From Pseudonocardia kunmingensis (lineage in GTDB: Bacteria > Actinomycetota > Actinomycetes > Mycobacteriales > Pseudonocardiaceae): 64,000 bases of DNA. The stretch is taken from contig NZ_VFPA01000002.1 of assembly GCF_006716445.1 (NCBI RefSeq), forward strand, positions 806,001 through 870,000, read 5' to 3'. The notes beneath the pieces were generated by a model, which saw only the letters and a list, made by a program, of their open reading frames with translations, ran no database searches and was not told where the DNA came from. Position 1 is the stretch's first letter; each line of letters begins with the position of its first letter. The translations under genes and the position numbers were made by a program. Positions 8,113 through 16,456 of the stretch are shown here, piece after piece.

Positions 8113-9621
8113 GTGACCATCGACGTATCCCTCGACACCGCCGTGCCGCACTGGATCGCCGGCGCTGCCGTCCCCCCGACGAACGGGCCGCGAGCCGACA
8201 TCCGTGATCCCGCTACCGGGCGCGTGGTCGGAACCGTCGTGCTGGGCGGTGCCGATGCCGTCGCGGAAGCCGTGGCCGACGCGCGGACCGCAGCGGAGGC
8301 CTGGGCCGCCACCCCCGCCCCGGCACGCGCATCGGTGCTCCACCGGTTCCGCGCTCTGCTGATCGAGCACACGGACGAGTTGGCTACACTCATCACATCC
8401 GAACAGGGCAAGACGATCGCGGATGCCCGCGGAGAGATCGCCCGTTCCATCGAAGCCGTCGACGTGTCGCTCTCGGTGGTGCAGCAGCTCAAGGGCGAGT
8501 ACGCCGACCAGGTGGCCAAGGGCGTCGACACGTACTCCTTCCGGCAGCCTCTCGGTGTGTGTGCGGGTATCACGCCGTTCAACTTCCCGGTCATGGTGCC
8601 GGTGTCGATGTTCACGGCCGCGATCGCCTGTGGGAACGCGTTCGTGCTCAAGCCGAGTGAGCGGGTGCCGTCGGCGTCGGTTCGGCTGGCGCAGCTGATG
8701 AGCGATGCCGGCCTGCCCGGCGGTGTGCTCAACGTCGTCCACGGTGGCTCGGAAGCGGTCGAGGCACTTCTCGATCACCGCGATATCGCGGCGGTGTCGT
8801 TCGTCGGGTCCACCCGCGTCGCCCGCATCATCTACCGGCGCTCGGCCGAGGCCGGCAAGAAGGTCCAGGCGCTCGGGGGCGCGAAGAACCACATGGTGGT
8901 GATGCCCGACGCGGACCTCGACGCCGCTGCCGACGCACTGGTGTCAGCGGCGTACGGCGCCGCGGGTCAGCGGTGCATGGCCGTGACCGTCGCCGTCGCC
9001 GTCGGCGCGGCGGGTGAGGCTCTGGTCGCCAAGACCGCCGAGCGCGCGAACACGTTGAAGGTGGGCCCGGGGGCCGCGTCGGGTATCGACATGGGGCCGC
9101 TGATCTCGGAGGCCGCCCTCGATCGGGTCCGTGGCGCGCTGGAGCTCTCCGTCGCGCAAGGGGGCCGACTGGTCGTCGACGGCCGCGAGCGACCTGCACC
9201 CGGAGCCGGCTACTTCATCGGTCCCAGTCTCGTCGACCACGTCAGCGTCGAGAGCGACCTCTACCGCGAAGAGGTGTTCGGACCCGTACTGAGCGTGCTG
9301 CGCGCCAGGGATCTCGAGCACGCCCTGCAGATCGTGAACGACAACCCCTACGGGAACGGTGCCGCCATCTTCACCAGCAGCGGTGCGGCAGTACGTCGGT
9401 TCACCCGGGGCGTACTGGCCGGAAGCGTAGGGGTCAACATCCCCATCCCCGTGCCGATCTCCTGGTTCGGCTTCGGCGGTTGGGGGGACTCGCGGTTCGG
9501 TGACGACGGCCTCAACTACGACGCCTACCGCTTCTACACGAGGTCCAAAGTCGTCACGCAGCGCTGGACGGAGCCCACTCCGGGTCTTGCTCCGCACTTC
9601 GTCGCGGCGGCAGGCCAGTAG
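8113..9621 (+). CDS. mmsA: CoA-acylating methylmalonate-semialdehyde dehydrogenase family protein
   Basis: A 502-residue ALDH-superfamily enzyme. The catalytic Cys is in GQRCMAV (Cys288). The position that carries the general-base Glu in ordinary ALDHs is instead in LGGAKNH (254-260), the hallmark of the MMSDH subfamily, which releases acyl-CoA rather than free acid. ITPFNFPVMVP and the C-terminal WFGFGGWGDSRFGDDG also fit. GTG 8113 follows the cupin stop by 2 bp. In valine/inositol catabolism MMSDH makes propionyl- or acetyl-CoA. Here it likely converts a semialdehyde from the cluster's own substrate, so the symbol is by family only. Confidence 0.85.
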   Translation: MTIDVSLDTAVPHWIAGAAVPPTNGPRADIRDPATGRVVGTVVLGGADAVAEAVADARTAAEAWAATPAPARASVLHRFRALLIEHTDELATLITSEQGKTIADARGEIARSIEAVDVSLSVVQQLKGEYADQVAKGVDTYSFRQPLGVCAGITPFNFPVMVPVSMFTAAIACGNAFVLKPSERVPSASVRLAQLMSDAGLPGGVLNVVHGGSEAVEALLDHRDIAAVSFVGSTRVARIIYRRSAEAGKKVQALGGAKNHMVVMPDADLDAAADALVSAAYGAAGQRCMAVTVAVAVGAAGEALVAKTAERANTLKVGPGAASGIDMGPLISEAALDRVRGALELSVAQGGRLVVDGRERPAPGAGYFIGPSLVDHVSVESDLYREEVFGPVLSVLRARDLEHALQIVNDNPYGNGAAIFTSSGAAVRRFTRGVLAGSVGVNIPIPVPISWFGFGGWGDSRFGDDGLNYDAYRFYTRSKVVTQRWTEPTPGLAPHFVAAAGQ

Positions 9622-9643
9622 CGCGGCCACCAAGGGAGCTGCC

Positions 9644-10069
9644 ATGCCCGAGAACAGTTCCACCTCGCCTCCTCAACTTGATCACGTCGGAATCCTCGTG
9701 CGCGATCTGGATTCTGCTGTCACGCACTGGTCCAGTCGGTTCGGGGTCGAGGTCGCTCGAACGGTCGAGGCGCCGGCCATGAGCATCAGCGCGGCCTTCC
9801 TCGACGTGTCGGGCGCAGCGGTCGAGCTGTACACCGTCCACGACACGGATGCGCTCGATGCGGCTCTCGACGGCGCACCGGCGAAGCTCGACCACGTCGC
9901 ACTACGGCTGCACCACGCCGATGGGCCTGAACTCGCCGGGTGCGCCATCCGGGGGCCTGGTCGGCCGGATCCCATCGTCGCACCCATTCTGCTGGGAGAC
10001 GCGACACACGTGTGGACCGAGCCTCCCGGGATCGACGTTCTGCTCCAGCTGATCAGGCCCAGCGGATAA
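9644..10069 (+). CDS. VOC (glyoxalase/bleomycin resistance/dioxygenase fold) protein
   Basis: A 141-residue vicinal-oxygen-chelate protein. Two beta-alpha-beta-beta-beta modules are visible: LDHVGILVRDLDSAVTHW at the start and LDHVALRLHHA near residue 85, with metal-type residues H (LDHVG) and E (AVELYTV). It resembles methylmalonyl-CoA epimerase-like VOC proteins in arrangement, but is shorter in the second half. AAGGGAG precedes the ATG. Cotranscribed with the flanking dehydrogenase genes; an epimerase or isomerase step is plausible. Confidence 0.75.
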   Translation: MPENSSTSPPQLDHVGILVRDLDSAVTHWSSRFGVEVARTVEAPAMSISAAFLDVSGAAVELYTVHDTDALDAALDGAPAKLDHVALRLHHADGPELAGCAIRGPGRPDPIVAPILLGDATHVWTEPPGIDVLLQLIRPSG

Positions 10070-10114
10070 CCCGAGACTGAGACGCCAACGAAATCACGCA
10101 CAAGGAGGAGCGCA

Positions 10115-10981
10115 ATGGGGCGCATGGAAGGAAAGGTCGCGCTGGTCACCGGTGCGGCCCGGGGTCAGGGACGGGCGCACGCGATCCGGCTCGCCCAAGA
10201 AGGCGCAGACATCCTCGCGTTCGACTGCCCGGCCGATGGGAGGGTGCCGTACCCCGTCGGCACGGCGAGTGATCTCGCGATCACCGTCAAGGAGGTGGAA
10301 GCTCTGGGCCGGCGGATCATCGCGCACGAGGGGGACGTCCGCGAGCAGGCCGCGCTGGACGAGTTGGTGGCTACGGGCGTGCAGGCTTTCGGCGGGCTCG
10401 ATGTCGCGGTGGCCAATGCCGGCATCTGGACCGTGCACCCCTTCGCAGATGTTCCCGAGGACGAGTTCCTGGACGTCCTCAACGTCAACATCATGGGGGT
10501 CTGGCGCACGCTCAAGGCGGTGACTCCTGCCATGAAGTCGCGCGGAGGCGGGTCGGTGATCGTCACCTCGTCCGGCAACGGCGTCGAGGGATCGCCGCAC
10601 TACGTCCACTACGTCGCATCGAAGCACGGTGTACTCGGCCTGGCGAAGAGTGCGGCGCTCGAGTTCGGCCAGTTCGGTATTCGTGTCAACTCGTTGCTTC
10701 CCGGACCTACCGACACCCCCGCCCTCGACTGGCAGGGTGGCTACGACCTCTGCTCCGGGAAGGGGCCGGGCCAGGGCGTCAAGGAGGACCTGCAGGGCGC
10801 GAAGTACTGGTCGCTTCTCCGGGATGTGGGCCTCCTGCCGACGCGAGCCATGAGCGAGGCGGTCCTGTGGCTCGCATCCGACGAATCACGATGGACCACC
10901 GGCCTCGAGATGCTGGTCGACGGCGGCCACATGCTCATGCCCGGGTTGAACATGGCGAAGATGGCGTTGGACAGCCAGTAG
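10115..10981 (+). CDS. Mycofactocin-coupled SDR family oxidoreductase
   Basis: A 288-residue short-chain dehydrogenase. The cofactor loop is TGAARGQGRAHA, with the RGQGR variant typical of the SDR subfamily associated with mycofactocin. NAGIW and the YxxxK active site (YVASK, with the catalytic Ser in VTSSGNG) are present. Such enzymes hold NAD tightly and pass electrons to the peptide-derived redox cofactor mycofactocin, usually in alcohol oxidation. A strong AAGGAGGAG lies before ATG 10115. It is the last plus-strand gene before the convergent TetR. No mycofactocin biosynthesis genes are in this window, so they would have to lie elsewhere in the genome. Confidence 0.8.
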   Translation: MGRMEGKVALVTGAARGQGRAHAIRLAQEGADILAFDCPADGRVPYPVGTASDLAITVKEVEALGRRIIAHEGDVREQAALDELVATGVQAFGGLDVAVANAGIWTVHPFADVPEDEFLDVLNVNIMGVWRTLKAVTPAMKSRGGGSVIVTSSGNGVEGSPHYVHYVASKHGVLGLAKSAALEFGQFGIRVNSLLPGPTDTPALDWQGGYDLCSGKGPGQGVKEDLQGAKYWSLLRDVGLLPTRAMSEAVLWLASDESRWTTGLEMLVDGGHMLMPGLNMAKMALDSQ

Positions 10982-11005
10982 CCCCGAGCAACTGTTCAAC
11001 GGGGC
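10981..11005. terminator. Possible bidirectional hairpin between convergent genes
   Basis: GCCCCG (10981-10986) and CGGGGC (11000-11005) form a 6-bp stem with a 13-nt loop exactly where the SDR and TetR genes end face to face. There is no U-tract. Confidence 0.3.
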
Positions 11006-11670
11006 GTCCACTCGCGACCGTAGACCGTCCGCAGCCAGATGGTGGTGATGGTTTCGACCATCTCGTCCAGCGGAATGGCGTTCTCGCTGCGCAGGCTCAT
11101 CAACGAGAGGTTGCGCTCTCCCATCCACATCAGCGCGGCAGCCAGCGACCTGGCGGGCGGTCCACCGATCGCCACGCCGGTCGCCCTGTCCCGCTCGATG
11201 CCGGCGGCCGCAGCGTCGATGAACCGACCGAGGATCGAGTCCCATTGCGCCTGCAGGGCCGGCTCGGCCGCGGCGGCGTCGGCTACTTCACGCAGGACAT
11301 GGCCGTGCTGCTCCCACACCTGGATGACTTCGTTGACGGCCTGCTCGATGGCCGCCTCCGGCGGCATGCCGGGCGGACGCTCGAATATGAGGTGCGACGC
11401 TCGGAACACGTCGGCCGTGACCCGCTGGAGCAGCGCGGACAGGACCTGCCACTTGGATTCGAAGTAGAAGTAGAACGACGACCGGGACAGCCCTGCACGC
11501 TCGGTGATGTCGTGGATCGAAATATTGCGCAGAGGCATCGTGCGCAACAGGTCGTAGGCACCTTCGAGGAGGGCTTGCTCGCGCCTGTCGCCCTTGAGGT
11601 TTCGTCGGCCCACCCGCGCTTCCGCTGCGCTCAGGCCGAACGAGGAGGAGTTGGTCGCCACAAGCGACAT
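10996..11670 (-). CDS. TetR family transcriptional regulator
   Basis: A 224-residue repressor. The N-terminal HTH is clear: REQALLEGAYDLL, then ISIHDITERAGLSRSSFYFYFESKWQVLSALLQRV. A mostly alpha-helical ligand domain follows. ATG 11670 is the first good start after the divergent gap. It sits between the SDR and the acyl-CoA ligase gene at 11796, which runs divergently from it, and is the only regulator inside the 5.5-13.3 kb cluster. It therefore probably controls the cluster in response to the substrate or an acyl-CoA product. Confidence 0.85.
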   Translation of the reverse strand: MSLVATNSSSFGLSAAEARVGRRNLKGDRREQALLEGAYDLLRTMPLRNISIHDITERAGLSRSSFYFYFESKWQVLSALLQRVTADVFRASHLIFERPPGMPPEAAIEQAVNEVIQVWEQHGHVLREVADAAAAEPALQAQWDSILGRFIDAAAAGIERDRATGVAIGGPPARSLAAALMWMGERNLSLMSLRSENAIPLDEMVETITTIWLRTVYGREWTPR

Positions 11671-11795
11671 GATAGATCAGGTCGCGAGAACGCGCTGCGG
11701 GGTGGCGCTCGCCGAAGCCGTGATCGCGATCCGCCAAGATTCGCACGTCGGGAGCGAAATGAGGCTCGAGAAATCCATCCGGAACAGGAGTGGTC

Positions 11796-13304
11796 GTGTC
11801 GAACCTCGCTGAGAACCTGGTCGCTGCCGCTGGCGGGTACGGCGGCCGCCCGGCCGTGAAACTGGACGAGTACGTCCTGTCCTACACCCAGCTCCATCAA
11901 CAGGCCTCGGCCGTGGCCGGCGAACTGCGGGCCCGTGGCGTGCAGCCGGGTGACCGCGTGGGCCTCATGCTGCCGAACGTCCCTGCATACGCAGTCCTGT
12001 TCTACGGCATCCTGCTGGCAGGCGCGGTCGCAGTGCCGATGAACCCGTTGCTGAAGTTGCGTGAGGTCGAGTACTACCTGAACGACTCGGGCATGACGGT
12101 GGTGTACGGCTTGGACGGGAGCGATGCTGTCATTCCTGCGGCGGCGGCGAAGGCCAAGATCCAGTCAGTCCTGGTACCTCCTACTGGTCCGGCCAACCTG
12201 CTCGGCAACCCGGTCCTCGAAGCCGCCGATCGTGCCGACGACGACACTGCTGTGATCCTGTACACCTCCGGGACCACAGGGCGGCCCAAAGGGGCAGAAC
12301 TGACCCACCGGAACATGTCGACCAACGTTGCGACGACAGTGGACACGCTGATCGAAGTGGGTCCGGACGATGTGATCCTCGGTTGCTTGCCGTTGTTCCA
12401 CGTCTTCGGCCTCACGTGCGCGCTCAATGCAGCGGTGAAGGCGGCTGCGCTGCTCACCCTTGTGCCGCGCTTCGAGGCGTCCAGGGCGTTGCAGGTCCTG
12501 GCCCGCGATCGAGTGACGGTTCTCGAGGGTGTGCCCACCATGTACGCCGCGATGCTGCACTCTCCTGACGCCGGCGACACCGACACGTCCTCGCTCCGCA
12601 CCTGCATCGTGGGTGGCGCCCCCATGCCCGTCGAAATCCTCAGGGCGTTCGAGGAGGAGTTCGACTGCGAGATCTATGAAGGCTACGGGCTCTCGGAGAC
12701 GGCTCCGATCGCCTGCTTCAACCAGCCCGGGCACGAACGTCGGCCCGGCACCATCGGGATACCGGTACGCGGCTGCCGGCTGCGGCTCGTCGACGACGAC
12801 GGCGCGGACACCCCCGACGGCGAGCCCGGCGAGATCGCTATCCGCGGCGAGAATCTCATGAAGGGGTACTGGAAGCGACCTGAGGCCACTGCCGAAGCCA
12901 TTCCCGACGGATGGTTCCGCACCGGGGACATCGCCACTCGTGATCGCGACGGGTACTACACCATCGTGGACCGGAAGAAGGACCTGATCATCCGCGGTGG
13001 GTACAACGTCTACCCCCGCGAGGTCGAGGAGGTCCTCTACGAGCACCCCGCCGTCGCCGAGGCAGCGGTGATCGGCATCAAGCACGAGGACCTCGGCGAG
13101 GAGATCGGCGCGGCCGTGGCGCTCAAACACGGAGCACGTGCGGAAACCGGAGAACTGCAGGAATTCGTTCGTGGTCGACTTGCCGCGTACAAGTACCCGC
13201 GTGAAGTGTGGATCGTCGACTCCTTGCCGAAGGGGCCGACGGGGAAGATCCTCCGGCGAGAGGTCGAGCCACCGGACCTCACCTCCGCCGCAGGCCGGCA
13301 GTGA
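11796..13304 (+). CDS. Acyl-CoA ligase (FadD-like, AMP-forming)
   Basis: A 502-residue ANL-superfamily enzyme. The P-loop-like motif is [15 protein letters not shown], followed by [19 protein letters not shown], the hinge [21 protein letters not shown], and the C-terminal catalytic lysine in [13 protein letters not shown]. It activates a carboxylic acid to its CoA thioester with ATP. GTG 11796 is preferred over an in-frame GTG two codons upstream because AGGAG (11786-11790) then lies 5 bp away. It is divergent from the TetR regulator and would supply the CoA ester used in the cluster. Long- versus medium-chain or aromatic preference cannot be read from sequence. Confidence 0.85.
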   Translation: MSNLAENLVAAAGGYGGRPAVKLDEYVLSYTQLHQQASAVAGELRARGVQPGDRVGLMLPNVPAYAVLFYGILLAGAVAVPMNPLLKLREVEYYLNDSGMTVVYGLDGSDAVIPAAAAKAKIQSVLVPPTGPANLLGNPVLEAADRADDDTAVILYTSGTTGRPKGAELTHRNMSTNVATTVDTLIEVGPDDVILGCLPLFHVFGLTCALNAAVKAAALLTLVPRFEASRALQVLARDRVTVLEGVPTMYAAMLHSPDAGDTDTSSLRTCIVGGAPMPVEILRAFEEEFDCEIYEGYGLSETAPIACFNQPGHERRPGTIGIPVRGCRLRLVDDDGADTPDGEPGEIAIRGENLMKGYWKRPEATAEAIPDGWFRTGDIATRDRDGYYTIVDRKKDLIIRGGYNVYPREVEEVLYEHPAVAEAAVIGIKHEDLGEEIGAAVALKHGARAETGELQEFVRGRLAAYKYPREVWIVDSLPKGPTGKILRREVEPPDLTSAAGRQ

Positions 13305-13305
13305 G

Positions 13306-13327
13306 CGCGGTGGGCAGGTCCACCGCG
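13306..13327 (+). terminator. Hairpin after the acyl-CoA ligase gene
   Basis: CGCGGTGG and CCACCGCG form a perfect 8-bp stem around a 6-nt loop, starting 2 bp after the ligase stop codon. No U-run follows, which is common for actinobacterial terminators. Confidence 0.5.
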
Positions 13328-13362
13328 ACCATCTTGGAGCTGATGTGAGCACGCTGCACGGG

Positions 13363-13550
13363 CCGTGGCGGCCGCCGTCGCGACGTTCGGTGGGGTCGAC
13401 ATCGTCATCAACAACGCGTCGGCACTGAACCTGGCCGGAACGCTGGACCTGCGGCGCTGGACCGGTTCGCGGCCGCCCCCGCCGTCTGGGTCGTCGTCGT
13501 GTCCGGCAGCAGATCAACGCGAAGGGCACTTCCAGTTGACCCGGACTTGA
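13363..13550 (+). pseudogene. Short-chain dehydrogenase relic (HSDL2-like)
   Basis: A short stretch reads AVAAAVATFGGVDIVINNASALNLAGTLDL, an unmistakable SDR core (NNAS motif). The match is then lost and reappears in another frame as QQINAKGT and in a third as FQLTRT, which in intact family members directly follow the NNAS region. Both the N-terminal cofactor loop and the catalytic YxxxK half are missing. The relic ends at the promoter of the next gene. This is debris from a deleted dehydrogenase, possibly once part of the neighbouring lipid/terpenoid cluster. Confidence 0.6.
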
Positions 13551-13602
13551 CTCCTTAACGATGTTCAGCCATGGTGAGTGGCGAACGAACTAAGTTAAGG
13601 AG
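13547..13602 (+). promoter_or_regulatory. TetR-type operator/promoter module, copy 1
   Basis: TTGACT (13547-13552) is followed at once by CCTTAAC-gat-GTTC (13553-13566) and a -10-like CATGGT at 13570-13575, 17 bp from the first box. A second, inverted element GAAC-taa-GTTAAGG lies at 13587-13600, and its last bases are part of the Shine-Dalgarno AAGGAG of the MFS gene. The same arrangement occurs at 18527-18583 beside the TetR gene. The half-site pair TTAAC/GTTMA with a 3-bp spacer looks like a TetR operator. Confidence 0.6.
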
Positions 13603-13607
13603 TGGGC

Positions 13608-15062
13608 ATGACCGTTGTCGTCGAGGACGGTCCCGGCGCCTCGGGGCAGCTGAGTTCCCGCGACCGCATCGTGATCGGGGTGCTGCTGGTCTCCACGTTC
13701 GTCGTCTTCCTCAACGAGACGATCATGGGCGTCGCGCTGCCGGTGCTCATGACCGACCTGCAGGTCGAGGCGAGCGTCGGGCAGTGGCTCACCGCGGGCT
13801 TCCTGCTCACGATGTCCGTGGTCATCCCGGTCACCGGGTTCCTGATCCGGAGGGTGCCCACGCGCACCCTGTTCGCCACGGCCATGCTGCTGTTCAGCGC
13901 GGGCACGCTGCTCGCGGCGGTCGCGCCGGGGTTCGGCGTGCTGCTGGCCGGCCGCGTCGTCCAGGCCGGCGGCACGGCGATCATGATGCCGCTGCTGATG
14001 ACCACGGTGTTGACGCTCGTGCCCCCGGGTCGCCGGGGCGCCCTGATGGGCAACATCGCGATCGTCATCTCCGTCGCACCCGCGATCGGGCCCACGGTGT
14101 CGGGCATCGTGCTGGACCTGTTCGGCTGGCGGTACGTGTTCTGGCTGGTGCTGCCGATCGCGCTCACCGCGCTGGTGCCGGGGCTGCGGCTGATCACGAA
14201 CGTCGGGGAGTCCACGTCGGCGCCGATCGACGTGGTGTCCGTGGTGCTGTCCGCGCTGGGCTTCGGTGGCCTCGTCTACGGGCTGAGCAGCGTCGGCCAC
14301 TCCGGTGGCACGTCGTCGGTCGTGGTGTGGGGCGCCTTCGCCGTCGGCGTCGCGGGTCTGGTGGCGTTCGTCGCCCGGCAGCTGGTGCTGCAGCGCACTG
14401 ACCGCGCCCTGCTGGACCTGCGCACGTTCGGATCGCGGACGTTCACGGTCGCCAGCGTGATGATGATGCTGACGATGGCCACGCTGCTGGGCACGGCCGT
14501 GCTGCTGCCGATCTACCTGCAGACCGTGCTGGTGCTGGAGCCGCTCACCACGGGCTTGCTGCTCCTGCCGGGGGGGCTGCTGATGGGGCTGCTGGGGCCG
14601 GTGGTCGGGCGGCTGTACGACCGGTTCGGCGCGCGGGCGCTGCTGGTGCCCGGCACGGTCGCCACCAGCGCGGCGCTGTGGTCGGCCACGCTGTTCACGA
14701 CCGGAAGCTCGCTGCTGCAGGTGGTCGGCTTCCACCTGCTGCTGTCGGTGGGGCTGGCGTTCGTGTTCACGCCGCTGTTCGCCGTGGGCCTGGGGGCGGT
14801 GCCGCCGAAGTTGTACTCCTACGGCAGCGCGATCTTCAGCACCGCGCAGCAGCTGGCCGGGGCTGCCGGCGTGGCGCTGCTGGTCAGCGTGCTGTCGGTG
14901 CGCTCCGCGGTGCTGGCCGCCGAGGGCGTCCCGCTGGTGGAGCAGACGGCGGGCGGCGTGCACGCCGCGTTCCTGGTGGCGGCCACGCTGTCGTTGTCCA
15001 CGATCGTCGGGGCGCTCCTCGTCCGGGGCCCGGCGCCCGGCGGAACACCCACGGCGCACTGA
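13608..15062 (+). CDS. MFS transporter, DHA2 (EmrB/QacA) type
   Basis: A 484-residue drug:H+ antiporter-like membrane protein with about 14 hydrophobic segments. The DHA2-type opening is LNETIMGVALPVLMTDL, followed by SVGQWLTAGFLL and the antiporter motif C-like APAIGPTVSGIVLD. AAGGAG at 13597-13602 places the start at ATG 13608 rather than the in-frame GTG at 13602. The promoter carries an operator shared with the TetR divergon at 18.5 kb, so expression is probably induced with those genes. Likely exports a toxic or self-made small molecule. Confidence 0.85.
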   Translation: MTVVVEDGPGASGQLSSRDRIVIGVLLVSTFVVFLNETIMGVALPVLMTDLQVEASVGQWLTAGFLLTMSVVIPVTGFLIRRVPTRTLFATAMLLFSAGTLLAAVAPGFGVLLAGRVVQAGGTAIMMPLLMTTVLTLVPPGRRGALMGNIAIVISVAPAIGPTVSGIVLDLFGWRYVFWLVLPIALTALVPGLRLITNVGESTSAPIDVVSVVLSALGFGGLVYGLSSVGHSGGTSSVVVWGAFAVGVAGLVAFVARQLVLQRTDRALLDLRTFGSRTFTVASVMMMLTMATLLGTAVLLPIYLQTVLVLEPLTTGLLLLPGGLLMGLLGPVVGRLYDRFGARALLVPGTVATSAALWSATLFTTGSSLLQVVGFHLLLSVGLAFVFTPLFAVGLGAVPPKLYSYGSAIFSTAQQLAGAAGVALLVSVLSVRSAVLAAEGVPLVEQTAGGVHAAFLVAATLSLSTIVGALLVRGPAPGGTPTAH

Positions 15063-15164
15063 CCGCAGCGCCTCTTACCGGATTCCGAACCGCATCGTGA
15101 TCGCGATTCACCCAGGATCGAGATCGTGGTGGGGAACCCCTTCCCGACCATCCCAGGAGTGTCC

Positions 15165-16370
15165 GTGCCCACGGTAACGACCGTGACCCGTCCGCTGCGC
15201 GTCCTGATCGGCGCCGACACCTACCCGCCCGACGTCAACGGTGCCGCCCGGTTCACCGCACGCCTGGCCGCCGGGCTCGCCCGGCGGGGGCACGAGGTGC
15301 ACGTCGTGGCGCCGTCCGACACCGGTGCGGCCTCGTCCCCGGTCCAGCGGGACGGGGTGCCGGCGGTGCACCGGCTGCGCTCCTACCGCGTGCCCGGACA
15401 GGACCGGTTCCGCGCCTGCCTGCCCGGCCCGGCCGCCGCGGGGGCGCAGCGGGTGCTGCGGGCTGTACGTCCGGACGTCGTGCACGTGCAGTCGCACTTC
15501 CAGGTCGGGCGCGGTCTGCTCGCGGGCGCGTCCGCGGCCGGGTGCCCGACCGTCGCCACGAACCACTTCATGCCGGAGAACATGCTGCAGCACGCCCGGG
15601 TGCCGGACGTGCTCGCCGATCGGGTCTCGCGGTGGGCCTGGCGGGACCTCGCCCGCGTCTACGGGGCCGCCGATGTGGTCACCGCGCCCACGCCCCGGGC
15701 CGTCGAGCTCCTCGTCGCCCGCGCAGGGCTCTCGGGTCGCGCGGTGTCCTGCGGCATCGACCTGAGCCGGTTCGGCGCCGGAGACGTCGAACCCGAACCC
15801 ACCGTCTTGTTCGTGGGCAGGCTGGAGCGGGAGAAGCGGGTCGACGAGCTGATCCGGGCGTTCGCGCTGGTGCCCGGCCCCGCCCGGCTGGAGATCATCG
15901 GTGACGGCACGCGCCGCGCCGCCTGGAGCGCGTTGGCCCGGGACCTCGGCCTAGCGGGCCGGGTGCGGTTCCGCGGCGCCGTGGACGACGATGCGCTCGT
16001 CGTGGCCTACCGGCGGTGCGCGGTGTTCTGCATGCCGGGCATCGCCGAGCTGCAGAGCCTGGTGACGTTGGAGGCGATGGCGTCCGGGCGGCCCGTGGTG
16101 GCCGCCGACGCGGTCGCACTCCCGCACCTCGTCCACCCCGGCCGCAACGGCCTGCTGTACCGGCCCGGCGACGTCGCCGGGCTCGCCGCAGCACTCACCG
16201 CCCTGCTCGACGATCCGGCGACCCGAGCGCGGATGGGCGCGGCCGGCCGCGAGGCAGCCGCGGCACACGATCTCGACGCGACCCTGGACGCGTTCGAGGG
16301 CGTGTACTCCGACGTGCGCCGAGGCGCCGCCCGCGGGCGCGTCCGCCGCCCCGTCGCGGGCGTGGGGTAG
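15165..16370 (+). CDS. Glycosyltransferase family 4 (PimB/MgtA-like)
   Basis: A 401-residue GT-B enzyme. The N-terminal acceptor domain begins RPLRVLIGADTYPPDVNG. The donor domain has VLFVGRLEREKRVDELIRAF and IIGDGTRR, and the retaining E-x7-E motif in AELQSLVTLEAMASGRPVVA. This type transfers mannose or glucose from a nucleotide sugar to a lipid or small-molecule acceptor. GTG 15165 is chosen because AGGAG lies 5 bp upstream; an earlier in-frame GTG has no such site. Lying between two MFS exporters, it might decorate an exported compound, or be a resistance-type glycosyltransferase. That is inference. Confidence 0.8.
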   Translation: MPTVTTVTRPLRVLIGADTYPPDVNGAARFTARLAAGLARRGHEVHVVAPSDTGAASSPVQRDGVPAVHRLRSYRVPGQDRFRACLPGPAAAGAQRVLRAVRPDVVHVQSHFQVGRGLLAGASAAGCPTVATNHFMPENMLQHARVPDVLADRVSRWAWRDLARVYGAADVVTAPTPRAVELLVARAGLSGRAVSCGIDLSRFGAGDVEPEPTVLFVGRLEREKRVDELIRAFALVPGPARLEIIGDGTRRAAWSALARDLGLAGRVRFRGAVDDDALVVAYRRCAVFCMPGIAELQSLVTLEAMASGRPVVAADAVALPHLVHPGRNGLLYRPGDVAGLAAALTALLDDPATRARMGAAGREAAAAHDLDATLDAFEGVYSDVRRGAARGRVRRPVAGVG

Positions 16371-16456
16371 CGGCGCTGCGCACCGCTCCCCGGAACCGGA
16401 GAAAGAACCCTCGAGGCGGTCGGGCGTTCCCGGCTGCCGCTACCTGGAGAGAACCC

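Noticed and set aside
13590..15059. Very long open frames antisense to MFS and other membrane genes (for example 13590-15059 minus)
   Set aside because: They arise from high GC at third positions; their translations are His/Arg/Gln-rich low-complexity sequence without start sites or domains.
15063..15164. Possible third copy of the CCTTAAC operator before the glycosyltransferase or the second MFS gene
   Set aside because: Neither 15063-15164 nor 16371-16456 contains CCTTAAC-N3-GTTC or its inverse, so these genes were not added to the proposed TetR regulon.
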